Position numbers and translations under genes: made by a program
Shown: positions 43,464-51,979 of the stretch, piece by piece
Position numbering within the stretch: position 1 is the stretch's first letter
Layout: every line of letters starts with the position of its first letter
The notes under the pieces: generated by a model
What the model saw: the letters and a program-made list of their open reading frames with translations, nothing else
Databases searched by the model: none
Told to the model about the DNA's origin: nothing
Assembly (NCBI RefSeq): GCF_014646055.1
Contig: NZ_BMMS01000003.1
Location: forward strand, 1-64,000
From: Wenjunlia tyrosinilytica
Lineage (GTDB): Bacteria > Actinomycetota > Actinomycetes > Streptomycetales > Streptomycetaceae
Length of the DNA stretch: 64,000 nt
Direction: 5' to 3'

Positions 43464-44245
43464 CAGACCGACACCTCCGTGGAGATCGTCTGGCAGACCG
43501 CGATGGTCTGCTCTATCCACTTCTGCGGGTTCTCGGGATCGAAGGAGCGCATCGTCTCGATGGCCCAGTACTCCTCGAATGGGAGCAACTCGGGGTCGAG
43601 GATCTGCATGCGGCGGGCCCGCCACTTCGGCCACAGGCTGCCGAACTGGCCGAGACTCGCCGTAAGCGCGTCCACGGCGTGGTTGAAGGCGGTGCGGGAG
43701 GCGATGACGGCGCTGTGCACGTCTCCGCGGGCGATCTGACCCGCTGCGTCCTCGGTGTAACTGTCAGCCTGCTTCAAGGAGTTGACGATCAGGATGGACC
43801 TGTGGGCGGAGTCGGCGAGTCGGCCGCGGACGGCCTCCAGCCAGGCGCCCGAGTCCGCGGCGGCCGCGTAGGGCAGGCGCTCCAGGAGGGCGATCTCGTG
43901 GTAGCTGAGGGTGCGCCAGGCGCCCTGGTCGTCGTCGAACTGCTCCGTGGAGGCCTTGGCCAGAACCTGCTCGACCTGGCTCGCGGTCCAGTACTCGATG
44001 TCCCACCGGCGGCCGGCGACGAAGATCTGCTCGTACTGCAGGGTGTTCGGTTCGAGCGCCACATGGTTGGTCTCGTCGATGCCGCTGGTCCAGGCGTCCC
44101 GTGTCACCACGTGGACATCGAGGTCGCTGGTCGGATTGCCCCAGCCTCTGATCAGGGATCCGCTCGCGAACACCGTGTCGTAATGCTCCGGTAGAAGCTT
44201 CCGCCTCTCGAGCTCGGCCACCACACCGGACATGTCGTAAGTCAT
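43463..44245 (-). CDS. Nucleotidyltransferase (MNT/kanamycin-NTase fold)
   Basis: This 260-residue protein has the pol-beta NTase signature FASGSLIRGWGNPTSDLDVHVV: GS, then two acids of the DxD (TSDLDV), with a likely third acid in RWDIEYW. The C-terminal half is helical, as in substrate-binding domains of small-molecule NTases. It is the first gene of the minus-strand arm and is translationally coupled to the PqqD-like gene, so the two probably act on one substrate. Possible roles are nucleotidylation of the phosphonate or peptide as activation, or self-protection. Confidence 0.8.
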   Translation of the reverse strand: MTYDMSGVVAELERRKLLPEHYDTVFASGSLIRGWGNPTSDLDVHVVTRDAWTSGIDETNHVALEPNTLQYEQIFVAGRRWDIEYWTASQVEQVLAKASTEQFDDDQGAWRTLSYHEIALLERLPYAAAADSGAWLEAVRGRLADSAHRSILIVNSLKQADSYTEDAAGQIARGDVHSAVIASRTAFNHAVDALTASLGQFGSLWPKWRARRMQILDPELLPFEEYWAIETMRSFDPENPQKWIEQTIAVCQTISTEVSV

Positions 44246-45188
44246 GCGGTACTGCCTTTCCCATTGCTCCCATTGCGTATGCGCGGTCCGCCGAGATCGT
44301 CGGCGCCGCGAACACTTGGTTCCTGGGCCACTCTCGCGTGCAGGTCATCCCCGCACCAGGTGTTCATTAATTGACTCTAGCAACGATCTTAAGAGACACA
44401 TCGGCAAGCTCAATGCGATGTCGGTCACAGGATTCAGTACTTGAAATTAGTACAGAACAAGCGTAGTGACGCAGTGCCAGATTTCGCCAGCTTGAGAGTG
44501 GCCAATAATCGTCTTCCCTTTCGCCCCTCGGGAATTCCCGGCACTCGGCGGCGCACAGCGGCCGGCGGTCGGCGAAGGGGCGCCGTCGCCCGGGGGCCCC
44601 TTCCCAGGACGGACCGCGATCACGGAAGGCAGGGTCGCCGGGTACGCCGCCAAGTACGCCGCCAAGGGCGCCGAGAGGGCGGCCGGCACCCTCCACCGCC
44701 GCCTGAGACGGATCGCCGAAATCGGCCAAGGGGCCATTCCGGCCCCGCGGCCGGCTTGGTCCGCACCGCCGGGGCCGACCCTCGGCGCCCGACCAACCGC
44801 CGACTCCTTCGGTTGCCCACCTGGGCCCGCAGCTCGGCTTCCAGCGGCCGCTTCTCCACCAAGCCCCGCGCCTGCGTCACCACCCTCGGCGCACTCCACG
44901 ATCGGGGACGAGGCCCGCGCCGCCAGGCCCAGCCGCCACACCCCCGGGGTTGTCGCCTGCCCGAGGCGCTGCTGCGATTTTGCTCATGGTTCAGCGGCAG
45001 AAGTCTGTGTCCACAGTTTGGATTACGGATCCGGCGACTCAAAAACCATCGACGCTCGGCCACCGGTAAGCCGAATCGCCCCGAGAAATCACTCTCCTTG
45101 ACTGTCGGCCGGCTTCGTTCCGACCACTTCGGACGCAACGACGATCTCGGAATCACCACCGAGAGTCACCGTTCACACGATGCACGCT
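44246..45188. other. Gene-free 0.94-kb stretch at the cluster's right border
   Basis: 44,250-44,520 is AT-richer than its surroundings and should hold the promoter of the minus-strand arm. Within it, 44435-44455 is a near-palindrome (CAGTAC...AGTACAG). 44,619-44,935 contains a decayed replication-initiator gene, listed separately. 45,160-45,200 has TTCAC-type repeats (CTTCACA, then TTTCACG 11 bp later) that may be a leftover operator. I see no intact gene. Confidence 0.5.
44619..44935 (+). pseudogene. Remnant of a RepSA-type plasmid/AICE replication initiator
   Basis: Two frames give family-like pieces in the right order. ITEGRVAGYAAKYAAKGAER with AAGTLHRRLRRIAE lies near 44619-44720. Then, in another frame near 44830-44930, comes SGRFSTKPRACVTTLGALHD with RGRGPRRQ. 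These match the AKYxTKGAE and GHFSTKSRRYSTTLGALR regions of actinobacterial replication initiators of integrative plasmids. The segment between them is shortened and frameshifted, so the gene is dead. No integrase or att site is visible nearby. It marks an old mobile element next to the phosphonate cluster. Confidence 0.5.
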
Positions 45189-45903
45189 TCACATGCGTTT
45201 CACGCAACTTGAAGCACCGACTCCCGCTGGGCGCCGGGCCGGGTGCCGGGCGCGCTCGTAGTGTTCCAGCGCCTCCGCGGACCGTCCGCACCGGTGCAGG
45301 GTCAGCATGAGCTGCCCGGCCGGCCGCTCGTCCCACGGATGCTGCCGGGCGCGGGTACGCAGCCCGCCCAGTAGCTCGGTGTGGTGGCCCGGACGCAGCC
45401 GGACATCGGTGACGTCCGACTCGGCGGCGAGGCGTTCATGGTGCAGGGCTTCGCGCACGGCTTCGGCCCACGGGGTGTCCGCGCCGGTGAGGGCCTGGCC
45501 GCGCCACAGGGCCAGCGCCTGCTCCAGCAGGGCCGCGGTCCGGGTGTCCTCCTCCGGCGCCCGCGCCTGGGTGACGAGATGGCGGAACCGGTGCAGGTCC
45601 ACTGCCTGGCGGTCGGCGCAGAGCGTGTAGCCGCCGTGCCGCCGGGCGATCCGCACCTAGTTGCCCGCGGCCACGGCCAATGCCTGCCTCAGCCGGGACA
45701 GATAGCTGTAGAGCGCCACGCGAGCGTGCGGCGCGGGCCGTTCCCCCCCACACCCGGGCGACAAGCCGATCGGCCGTCACCTGGCGGTTGACGTCCACCG
45801 CCAGCGCCGCGAGCACCAGTCGCTGCTGGGACGGGCCGAGCTCGACCGGCCGGCCCTCGGCTGAGGCCTCGATCGTGCCGAGTAAGCCGAACCGTACCGA
45901 CAT
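45189..45903 (-). pseudogene. Broken SARP-family regulator
   Basis: The start is clear (MSVRFGLLGTIEASAEGRPV, ATG 45903) and reads into LVARVWGG, where a run of seven G (plus-strand C tract 45743-45749) shifts the frame. Removing one base restores HARVALYSYLSRLRQALAVAAGN. That frame then meets a TAG (45657-45659) in the middle of the expected VRIARRHGGYTL. The BTAD continues to HYERARH and then decays. The shift, the stop and the lost C-terminus together make a sequencing error alone unlikely. Confidence 0.8.
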
Positions 45904-46039
45904 GCCATCGACTCCCGTCCTCGAACATGCCCCTCTCCCATACCGAACGCGCGGAGCCGTCACAGAGTTCAGCCAACAGTCGGCCATGGCCTGCCGCCAA
46001 CAGGGCCCGGAGCGCTTGGACCTGCCGGATCCGGTCACA

Positions 46040-46378
46040 TTCCGCCTGGACATCCCGCTGATCATCGGCGGGCCGGCCGGCTTCCAGGTCTTCTCCACCC
46101 AGATCTTCGACTTCTCCAACAACGACATCCCGCCCAACTACGCCGCCGCCGGCGCGCTCGCCATGGGTGTCCGGGAGCTCATCGCCTACGTCAGCGCCGC
46201 CATGACCCTCCATCCCGGCGGCATCATCGCCACCGGCACGCCCGCCGGGGTGGGGCCCCTCGCTCACGGGGACGCCGTCTGCCTCACCATTGACCGCATC
46301 GGAACACTCGAGGTGGCCGTGAGCGCGGACGGGGCGATCCCTTACCTCGACCGGCCGGGACACAAGGCGGAGCGATGA
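46040..46378 (+). pseudogene. C-terminal fragment of a fumarylacetoacetate-hydrolase-family gene
   Basis: MGVRELIAYVSAAMTLHPGGIIATGTPAGVG, read as pieces, is the conserved end of FAH-family hydratases and isomerases. It is followed by LTIDRIGTLEV and RPGHKAER-stop. The N-terminal ~150 residues with the metal site are missing, and the sequence before 46,130 is scrambled. It overlaps the next gene's ATG (ATGA), so it once headed a catabolic operon with the MarR and decarboxylase-like genes. Confidence 0.75.
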
Positions 46379-46876
46379 ACAAGCACACCCTGACCGTGTC
46401 GCTCTGGAGACAGCCCTGCGCATCGACATGTACCAGCAGCCGGGCCACCTCATCCGGCACGCCCAGCAGGTCCACACCCATCTGTGGGCCACCGGGGTCT
46501 CCTCGGAGGTGACCTCCACTCAGTTCGCCGTGCTCAGCGCGGTGGCCGAGGAACCCCTGACCGACCAGAACTCCATCTCCCGCCGGGTCCCCTGGACACC
46601 TCCACCGTCGCAGAGGTCGTCAAGCGGCTCACCGCCCGCGGCCACATCGTGCGCAGCAAGGACCCCGCGGACCGCAGGCGCAACCTGCTCGCGCTCTCCC
46701 CCGCAGGGGAACAGGTGTTCGCGGAAGTCTCCCGGGCGGCCGCCGAGATGACCGACCGCCTGGTCGAAGTCCTCCCCGGGTCCGACCGCGAGGAACTCGT
46801 CCGGATCCTGCAGAGCCTCGTGGAGGCCGGTGAGGCCATGCGCGACGCGGCGCCGCCGGGAGGTGACCGCGAATGA
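46375..46876 (+). pseudogene. MarR-family regulator, frameshifted
   Basis: The ATG at 46375 reads MNKHTLTVSL, then shifts near 46,402 to ETALRIDMYQQPGHLIRHAQQVH. It shifts again near 46,590 to LDTSTVAEVVKRLTARGHIV with the winged-helix tail SKDPADRRRNLLALSPAGE. The three pieces join into one MarR protein. At least two independent single-base changes are needed to repair it. It was probably the regulator of the flanking aromatic-catabolism genes. Confidence 0.78.
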
Positions 46877-47447
46877 GAACCCGTGTCCCCGTGGCCCTGG
46901 CCTGCGGGGAGTACGACCGTACGGAGGCCCTGCGCACCGGGGCGGTCGTCCCCGAGGGCACCGAGCTCACGTACATCGCGCTCGCGCCGGAGGAGGTCTT
47001 CTACCGGATGCTGCGGTGCAAGGAGTTCGACGCCGCCGAACTGTCGCTGTCCTCGTACGTGATGAACCTGTCCCGCGACGGCGACTTCAACGCCGTCCCC
47101 GTCCTCCCCTCCAGGACCTTCCGCTGGTGGCACTGCGGCGGGACGTCCACGAAGCCCGCCCCTGGCTGGCGCGCTCCCCCTGCAAGGCGTTCGAGCAGTC
47201 CCGGTCGCCGGCCCTGCGCCGGATCGGCGAGACCAACGCCCTTCGCTACTCGCTGCCTTGGCTGTACGAGGAGGTCGAGCGCACCCGCTCGCTCTTGGGC
47301 ACCGATTACTGGCCGTACGAAGTGGCCGCCAACGACATCACGCTGCGGACCCTCCTTGGGTACTCGTACGAACAGGGGCTGACCGGAGGGCTGTTCACAC
47401 CCGGGCAGATCTTCTCCCACGAGACCCTGGACGCCTACCGGGTGCGA
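46873..47447 (+). pseudogene. 4,5-dihydroxyphthalate-decarboxylase-like gene, internally deleted
   Basis: The N-terminus (VPVALACGEYDRTEALRTG, YRMLRCKEFDAAELSLSSYVMN) and C-terminus (NALRYSLPWLYEEVERTRSLLG, LLGYSYEQGLTGGLFTPGQI) of a DhpD-type protein are present in different frames. About 100 central residues are missing and there is no proper stop before the convergent peptidase gene. The start overlaps the MarR remnant. Not functional. Confidence 0.75.
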
Positions 47448-47480
47448 CGTGGGCAGCCGTGCACGAGGCCGTTCGACGGG

Positions 47481-48854
47481 TCAGCGGATCCCGACACTGA
47501 GCAGGGCGCGGCGCTGACTCGGTGCTGGGTCACGGGGCCAGTAGATGTACGCGATGCCTCCCGTACCGCTTCTGACCTGGCCCTGGGCGTTGTAGCGCTT
47601 GGTGCGCAGCCAGATGTTCTCGAACTGGCGGCGTTTGTAGATGCGGCGGACCGCCCCGTCGTCCTTCGAGGCAGGGTCGTTGGCGATCACGTCGCCGTCC
47701 TTCGTGAAGCCGACCACGCACATCAGGTGGCCCGAGGTGCCGTAGCCCGCGCCGTCGAGTTCCGAGGCGAGGAAGGACTGGGAGGTGATGACCGGGATAC
47801 CTGCCGCGACGAGGCGTTCGGCGTCGTTGAGGGAGCTCAGGCGGGTGATGACCGCTTCCATGTCGCGGTAGGTGGCCGCGTAGGCCGCGTTGAACGGCCA
47901 GTTCCCGCAGCCCGAGTACTGCCAGTCGAATGTGTGGCGGGCGGCGTGGCAGACCTGGGGGTCGGCGAAGGCCGGGTCCACCCAGGAGAGGTCCTCAGGT
48001 GTGGGCTTGCGGCCGTAGAACTCCAGGACCATCTGGGAGGAGGTGGGGCTGCACCAGGCCTCGCCGCCGTTGTCGTACTCCGGGTACTGGCCCTTGTGGA
48101 TCTCCTGCGAGTAGCGCGGGACGGTGAGTTCGGCCCCCGCCTTCAAGCCCGGGGTCGAGGCCGGGACGGTGAAGCGGTCCGGGATGTCGGAGGCCATGGC
48201 CCCGGCGCGCCACACCTTCGGGCTCACCTTGGCTCCGGGAGCGCGGTACAGGGTGACGCGCAGCCGGTAGGAGGCCAGCCTCAGGCCGGTGGTGGCGTCG
48301 TCGATCGAGAACGTGTCCGTCCAGACCGTGCTCTTGGCGTCGGTCTGGTCGTCGACGGAGGTGCGCTTGATGTCCGCGTCGCCGGCGGCCCAGCGGCCCA
48401 TCACGTACCAGGGGGTCTCGGTGCCGTCCGTGTACGTGCCGTGCATCTCCACCTGGATCCAGGTCCCGGCGGGAGTACGGGCGTTCCAGGAGGCGACGAG
48501 TTCGGTCGCGCCGAAGGTGACCGCGTGGTCCCGGGAGGTCCATGTGCTGGTCTCCCAGGTGCTCTTCCTGCCGGTGTGCGGGTCCGTGTACTCGGTGGTC
48601 CCCGCGGGGTGCCCGATGACGATGCCGGGGCGTGAGCCGCCTTCGACGCGGACCCCCTGCCCGGAGCCCGAGCGCCAGTCGAAGTACGACCGCCAGGAGT
48701 GGTGGTCCACGGGTACGCCCTCCTTGCCGTGACGGCCGGGGGCGGTCGGGCTCGCGAGGGCCGCGGGTGCGGCGGTCGCCTTCGGAGCGGCGGCCGTGGC
48801 CGCCACGGCGATGGCGGCGGCGAGGACTGCGCGGCGCGGGGCGGGTCGGGTCAT
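47481..48854 (-). CDS. Secreted C39-like peptidase-family protein
   Basis: This 457-residue protein has an N-terminal signal sequence (RPAPRRAVLAAAIAVAATAAAP). A ~200-residue beta-rich domain follows, then a papain-like C39_2 domain with catalytic-type Cys in GGEAWCSPTSSQMVLEFYG and His in YGTSGHLMCVVGF, then VIANDPASKDD. This type is common in Streptomyces and exported to the wall or medium. The substrate is unknown. A single gene, facing the pseudogene strip at its 3' end. Confidence 0.85.
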   Translation of the reverse strand: MTRPAPRRAVLAAAIAVAATAAAPKATAAPAALASPTAPGRHGKEGVPVDHHSWRSYFDWRSGSGQGVRVEGGSRPGIVIGHPAGTTEYTDPHTGRKSTWETSTWTSRDHAVTFGATELVASWNARTPAGTWIQVEMHGTYTDGTETPWYVMGRWAAGDADIKRTSVDDQTDAKSTVWTDTFSIDDATTGLRLASYRLRVTLYRAPGAKVSPKVWRAGAMASDIPDRFTVPASTPGLKAGAELTVPRYSQEIHKGQYPEYDNGGEAWCSPTSSQMVLEFYGRKPTPEDLSWVDPAFADPQVCHAARHTFDWQYSGCGNWPFNAAYAATYRDMEAVITRLSSLNDAERLVAAGIPVITSQSFLASELDGAGYGTSGHLMCVVGFTKDGDVIANDPASKDDGAVRRIYKRRQFENIWLRTKRYNAQGQVRSGTGGIAYIYWPRDPAPSQRRALLSVGIR

Positions 48855-49185
48855 CTGGGGATCCCCCTGTGACGTCGGCTGCGGTCGGTCGGTTGACTGC
48901 CGTTCAGTTGCCGGCTGCAGTCACTATTCCCGCGGGGACCGGTCGCGTACCAGGGTCCGGAAGGGGTTCGTCCGATGGGACGGCCGGAAGATGTTTTGCC
49001 TGCGGCGTGATCACGTGTGCGGCGCACCGACTCGACCGTGCCGCCCCGCCGTACTTTCCGGAGTGGATCTCGCGCCCATCGAGAGCCCGGGGCGGCTTCC
49101 GCGCACCGTCACGGTCGTACCGCGGGCCGCCGGGGAGGCGCTTGGCGCGTACGGAACGTGCAGGCCCAATCCCCCGAAGCGCTGA

Positions 49186-49221
49186 GAGCCTGCCTTCCGG
49201 TCACGGGCGGAAGGCAGGCTC
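49186..49221 (-). terminator. 14-bp hairpin downstream of the Xaa-Pro peptidase gene
   Basis: Arms GAGCCTGCCTTCCG (49186-49199) and complement (49208-49221) flank an 8-nt loop. It is the second of two tandem hairpins met by transcripts leaving 49,466 on the minus strand. Confidence 0.65.
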
Positions 49222-49252
49222 CAGCTCGGCGACGGGGGACGCGCCGACTCGC

Positions 49253-49289
49253 GCTCCGCGGTGCGGGACGGGGACCCGCACCGCGGAGC
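49253..49289 (-). terminator. 15-bp hairpin downstream of the Xaa-Pro peptidase gene
   Basis: Arms GCTCCGCGGTGCGGG (49253-49267) and complement (49275-49289) flank a 7-nt loop. Tandem with the 49186 hairpin, it forms a double terminator. Confidence 0.65.
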
Positions 49290-49465
49290 AGTAGAGGGCA
49301 GCCCTCAGCGGAGGGCTTCATTCACCACTCGGTGAATTCCGCGCTTCAAAGGTTACGCCGAAAACGTTGCGCGCAACACTTCTACGACCCAATTGACAGC
49401 AGGTTGACCCCCGCTGAAGTCTCCGGCCGCTGAATTGAGGGCTCCGTTCCGCTACGCGCCCCTGC

Positions 49466-50668
49466 CTACCCCTCCCCCAGCCGCCCGCCCCCTTGCGCGG
49501 GCAGCACCGCGAGGTCCCGCGCCGTCAGATTGAGCCGCTCGCCCCCGTCCTCCGTGCACACGGCGATGTCCTCGATCCGCGCGCCGAACCGGTCCGGCAG
49601 GTAGATGCCCGGTTCGATCGAGAACGCCATTCCGGGAGCCAGCGCAAGCTCGCTGCCCTCCACGATGTACGGCTCCTCGTGCGTCTCCAGGCCGATCCCG
49701 TGCCCGGTGCGGTGGATGAAGTGGTCGCCGTACCCGGCGTCGGCGATGATGCGCCGCCCCACCGCGTCCAACTCCTGCGCGGTGATGCCCGGGCGCACCG
49801 CCCGGGTCTGGGCGGCCTGCGCGCGCTGGAGCACATTGTAGAGCTCCCGGAACTCCGCCGGGGGCTCGCCCACCGCGTACGTGCGGGTGGAGTCCGAGCA
49901 GTACCCCTCCTCCGTCGTGCCGCCGATGTCGACCACCACCGGGTCGCCGGGGCGGATCACCCGGTCGGCCACCTCGTGGTGGGGGCTGGCGCTGTTGGGG
50001 CCCGAGGCGACGATGACGAAGTCGACGGTGGCGTGCCCGGCTTGGATGATGGCGTCGGCGATGTCGCGGGCCACCTCGCGCTCGGTGCGCCCGGCGCTCA
50101 GCCACTCCCCCATGCGCCGGTGCACACGGTCGATCGCGGCCCCCGCCCGGCGCAGCGCGTCGATCTCCGCCGCGCTCTTGCGCATGCGCATCTCGCGCAG
50201 CACGTCCCCGGCCAGGCTCACCCGGGCTCCCGGCAGGGCGGCTTGGAAGGCGAGGAGCTTCTCCGCCCACATGTGGTTGTCGACGGCGACCCCCGCGGGG
50301 GCGGAAGCGGCGGGGGCGGGACCCGCGGTGGCGAACCCCGCCGCCCCGGCGGGCAGTCGGCCCGCGATGAGGGTGTAGGGGTCCTCCGTCTCGTTGAAGC
50401 CGGTGATGTCGATACCGAGGCCGCCCACGGGCGAGGCCTCGGCGGCGGGCTTCTCCAGCGCGGGTACGACGAGGAACGGGTCCCCCTGCACCGGGACCAC
50501 CAGGCAGGTCAGCCGCTCCAGCGGCAGAGCGTGATACCCGGTCAGGTAGCGCAGGTCGGAACCGGGTGAGATGAGAAGGGCGTCGAGACCGTGGTCGGCG
50601 GCCGCCTTGCGGGCCTGTTCGAGGCGCTGGGCGGGGAAGAGCCGGTGCATTTGATCGCTCACGTTCAC
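49466..50668 (-). CDS. M24-family Xaa-Pro aminopeptidase
   Basis: About 400 residues. The N-terminal creatinase-like domain begins DQMHRLFPAQRLEQARKAAAD. The pita-bread catalytic domain has metal ligands in VVDIGGTTEEGYCSDSTRTY (two Asp), HRTGHGIGLETHEEPYIVEG (His), SIEPGIYLPDRFG (Glu) and GARIEDIAV (Glu). The upstream in-frame extension to 50851 is low-complexity and unlike the family, so I start at GTG 50668. GTG 50662 and ATG 50650 are also possible, and no clear Shine-Dalgarno decides. Cytosolic peptide turnover. Confidence 0.88.
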   Translation of the reverse strand: MNVSDQMHRLFPAQRLEQARKAAADHGLDALLISPGSDLRYLTGYHALPLERLTCLVVPVQGDPFLVVPALEKPAAEASPVGGLGIDITGFNETEDPYTLIAGRLPAGAAGFATAGPAPAASAPAGVAVDNHMWAEKLLAFQAALPGARVSLAGDVLREMRMRKSAAEIDALRRAGAAIDRVHRRMGEWLSAGRTEREVARDIADAIIQAGHATVDFVIVASGPNSASPHHEVADRVIRPGDPVVVDIGGTTEEGYCSDSTRTYAVGEPPAEFRELYNVLQRAQAAQTRAVRPGITAQELDAVGRRIIADAGYGDHFIHRTGHGIGLETHEEPYIVEGSELALAPGMAFSIEPGIYLPDRFGARIEDIAVCTEDGGERLNLTARDLAVLPAQGGGRLGEG

Positions 50669-50859
50669 ACGGTAGGACAAACCACCCGCCCCGGCGACGG
50701 CCGTACCGGTATGGCGACCGTCGTACGGCACCGGCCGAAGGCCACACGGCCCCGACCGCCCCTTGGCGCGCTCACCCGCCCACGGCCGCGCCCCCGCGCC
50801 CCAGTACCGCCGCGCCCCCGTGCCGGCCACCGCGATCACGCACCCGTCCACCCGCTCCC

Positions 50860-50865
50860 TAGGCT
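50860..50865 (+). promoter_or_regulatory. Probable -10 box, leaderless transcript
   Basis: TAGGCT ends 6 nt before the ATG at 50872 and there is no Shine-Dalgarno, so transcription probably starts at the ATG itself. Confidence 0.5.
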
Positions 50866-50871
50866 GGCCCC

Positions 50872-51489
50872 ATGGGAGATGAACCGCGGCCGAGCGCTCC
50901 GCACCTGGTGGGAGGTCTTGAGGAGACCGCCGCGCGGCTGCGCGGGCTGCCGCCGTCCTGCGGGCCGGTACGGCTGGTGGCGGTGGACGGGCACGCCGGG
51001 TCCGGCAAGACGACGTTCGCCGGGCGGCTGGCCCGCGAGCTCGGCGGCGCTCCGGTGGTGCACCTGGACGACCTCGCCACGCACGACGAGCTCTTCGACT
51101 GGGTGGACCGCCTTGTCACGCAGGTCGTCGAGCCCCTGTCACGGGGCGAGCGGGCCGTGCACGGGGTCTACGACTGGGTGGCCCGCCGGTTCGCCGGGCA
51201 GCTGTCCGTGCCGGTCGCCGACGTGGTGCTCGTGGAGGGTGTGGGCGCGGGCCGGCGGGCCCTGCGGCCCCATCTGTCCCAGGTGCTGTGGCTGGATGTG
51301 CCCGCCGAGGTCTCCCATGCCCGCGGTGAGCTGCGCGACGGGCCGGACCTGCACGCGTTCTGGCGGGGCTGGGAGCGGGCGGAGGCCGGGCACTTCGCAG
51401 CCGATCCGACACGGGACCACGCGGACCTTCTGGTGCGTGCGGTGCCGGACGGTTACGAGGTGCTCGAGAGGCGCTTGTCCCCCCGTTGA
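50872..51489 (+). CDS. Uridine-kinase-like P-loop protein
   Basis: This 205-residue protein has Walker A VDGHAGSGKTTFAGRL, HLDDLATHDELFDW (substrate/metal region) and VVLVEGVGAGRRALRPHL as in the Udk/panK-like kinase family. Streptomyces carry such orphan proteins as 'uridine kinase'. Substrate use is not established. It is divergent from the Xaa-Pro peptidase gene. Confidence 0.8.
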   Translation: MGDEPRPSAPHLVGGLEETAARLRGLPPSCGPVRLVAVDGHAGSGKTTFAGRLARELGGAPVVHLDDLATHDELFDWVDRLVTQVVEPLSRGERAVHGVYDWVARRFAGQLSVPVADVVLVEGVGAGRRALRPHLSQVLWLDVPAEVSHARGELRDGPDLHAFWRGWERAEAGHFAADPTRDHADLLVRAVPDGYEVLERRLSPR

Positions 51490-51575
51490 TCTGCCCATTT
51501 TTTCACTCTGGGTGACCAGTCAAGATCGGTGTGCGCTGGATGCGGTGCGTCCTCTTTCGTCTCCGGAGGGCAAGC

Positions 51576-51678
51576 TTGACCGGGGGCACGGACAGGACTT
51601 ACGTTCTCAATGCGCGGACGAAGTGCCGCCCATGTACGCGAAGCCCCCGGTTGTTCCCCCGTGACCGGGGGCTTCGCC
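51576..51678 (+). ncRNA. Candidate small RNA or attenuated leader with promoter and intrinsic terminator
   Basis: A TTGACC -35 (51576-51581) and TTACGT -10 (51599-51604) are 17 bp apart. A 14-bp hairpin follows (51638-51651 with 51664-51677, GCGAAGCCCCCGGT arm) and then CTTTT, a classical terminator. Transcription from about 51,611 would give an RNA of about 70 nt. A 10-codon ORF (MYAKPPVVPP, 51632-51664) runs into the stem, so a translated attenuator is also possible. The rest of 51,490-51,979 shows no gene. Confidence 0.45.
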
Positions 51679-51979
51679 TTTTCCCGGCGCTGCACGCACA
51701 GGCCTGCGGCGGCCGCGCCCGGGGCCGCTCCCGCACGGTGCGGAGCCCTCTGCCGCCTCACCCTGTGTAACCGCTTTCCACCCCTCCTCCAGCACTGGCC
51801 GGATCCCCGCCCCCGGCCGCGTCGCGAGGAGGCGCGGTCTTCCCGAGCCACCCGCCGCCGGTACCATGCGAAGGAGCGCGCGGGCGGCCACCACTTGCCC
51901 GCGCCTGGTCAACTCCCGTCCGTGGAAAGGTGGTTCCCACACTCGGCGGGAGACGCGGGGGACTTTTGTGGGGGACCTG

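Larger units (their letters stand above)
48855..49465. other. 611-bp intergenic stretch rich in inverted repeats
   Basis: No gene is recognisable. Two strong hairpins (49186-49221, 49253-49289) are listed separately. A palindrome ATTCACC-actc-GGTGAAT (49320-49337) and GTTGCGCGCAAC (49366-49377) follow in AT-richer sequence. They could be operator sites or part of the end of the peptidase gene at 49,466. The promoter of the C39-like gene should be near 48,860-48,950. Confidence 0.5.

Noticed and set aside
44345-44380. SARP-type repeats upstream of the nucleotidyltransferase gene (GAACACC and CTGCACG 22 bp apart, minus strand)
   Set aside because: Only two weak matches, with nothing at the intermediate 11-bp position; too likely by chance in this composition.
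44441-45310. 870-bp plus-strand open frame
   Set aside because: The translation is Arg/Pro-rich with no coherent family; only a short internal piece matches a replication initiator, and the other half of that match is in another frame. Treated as a pseudogene remnant.
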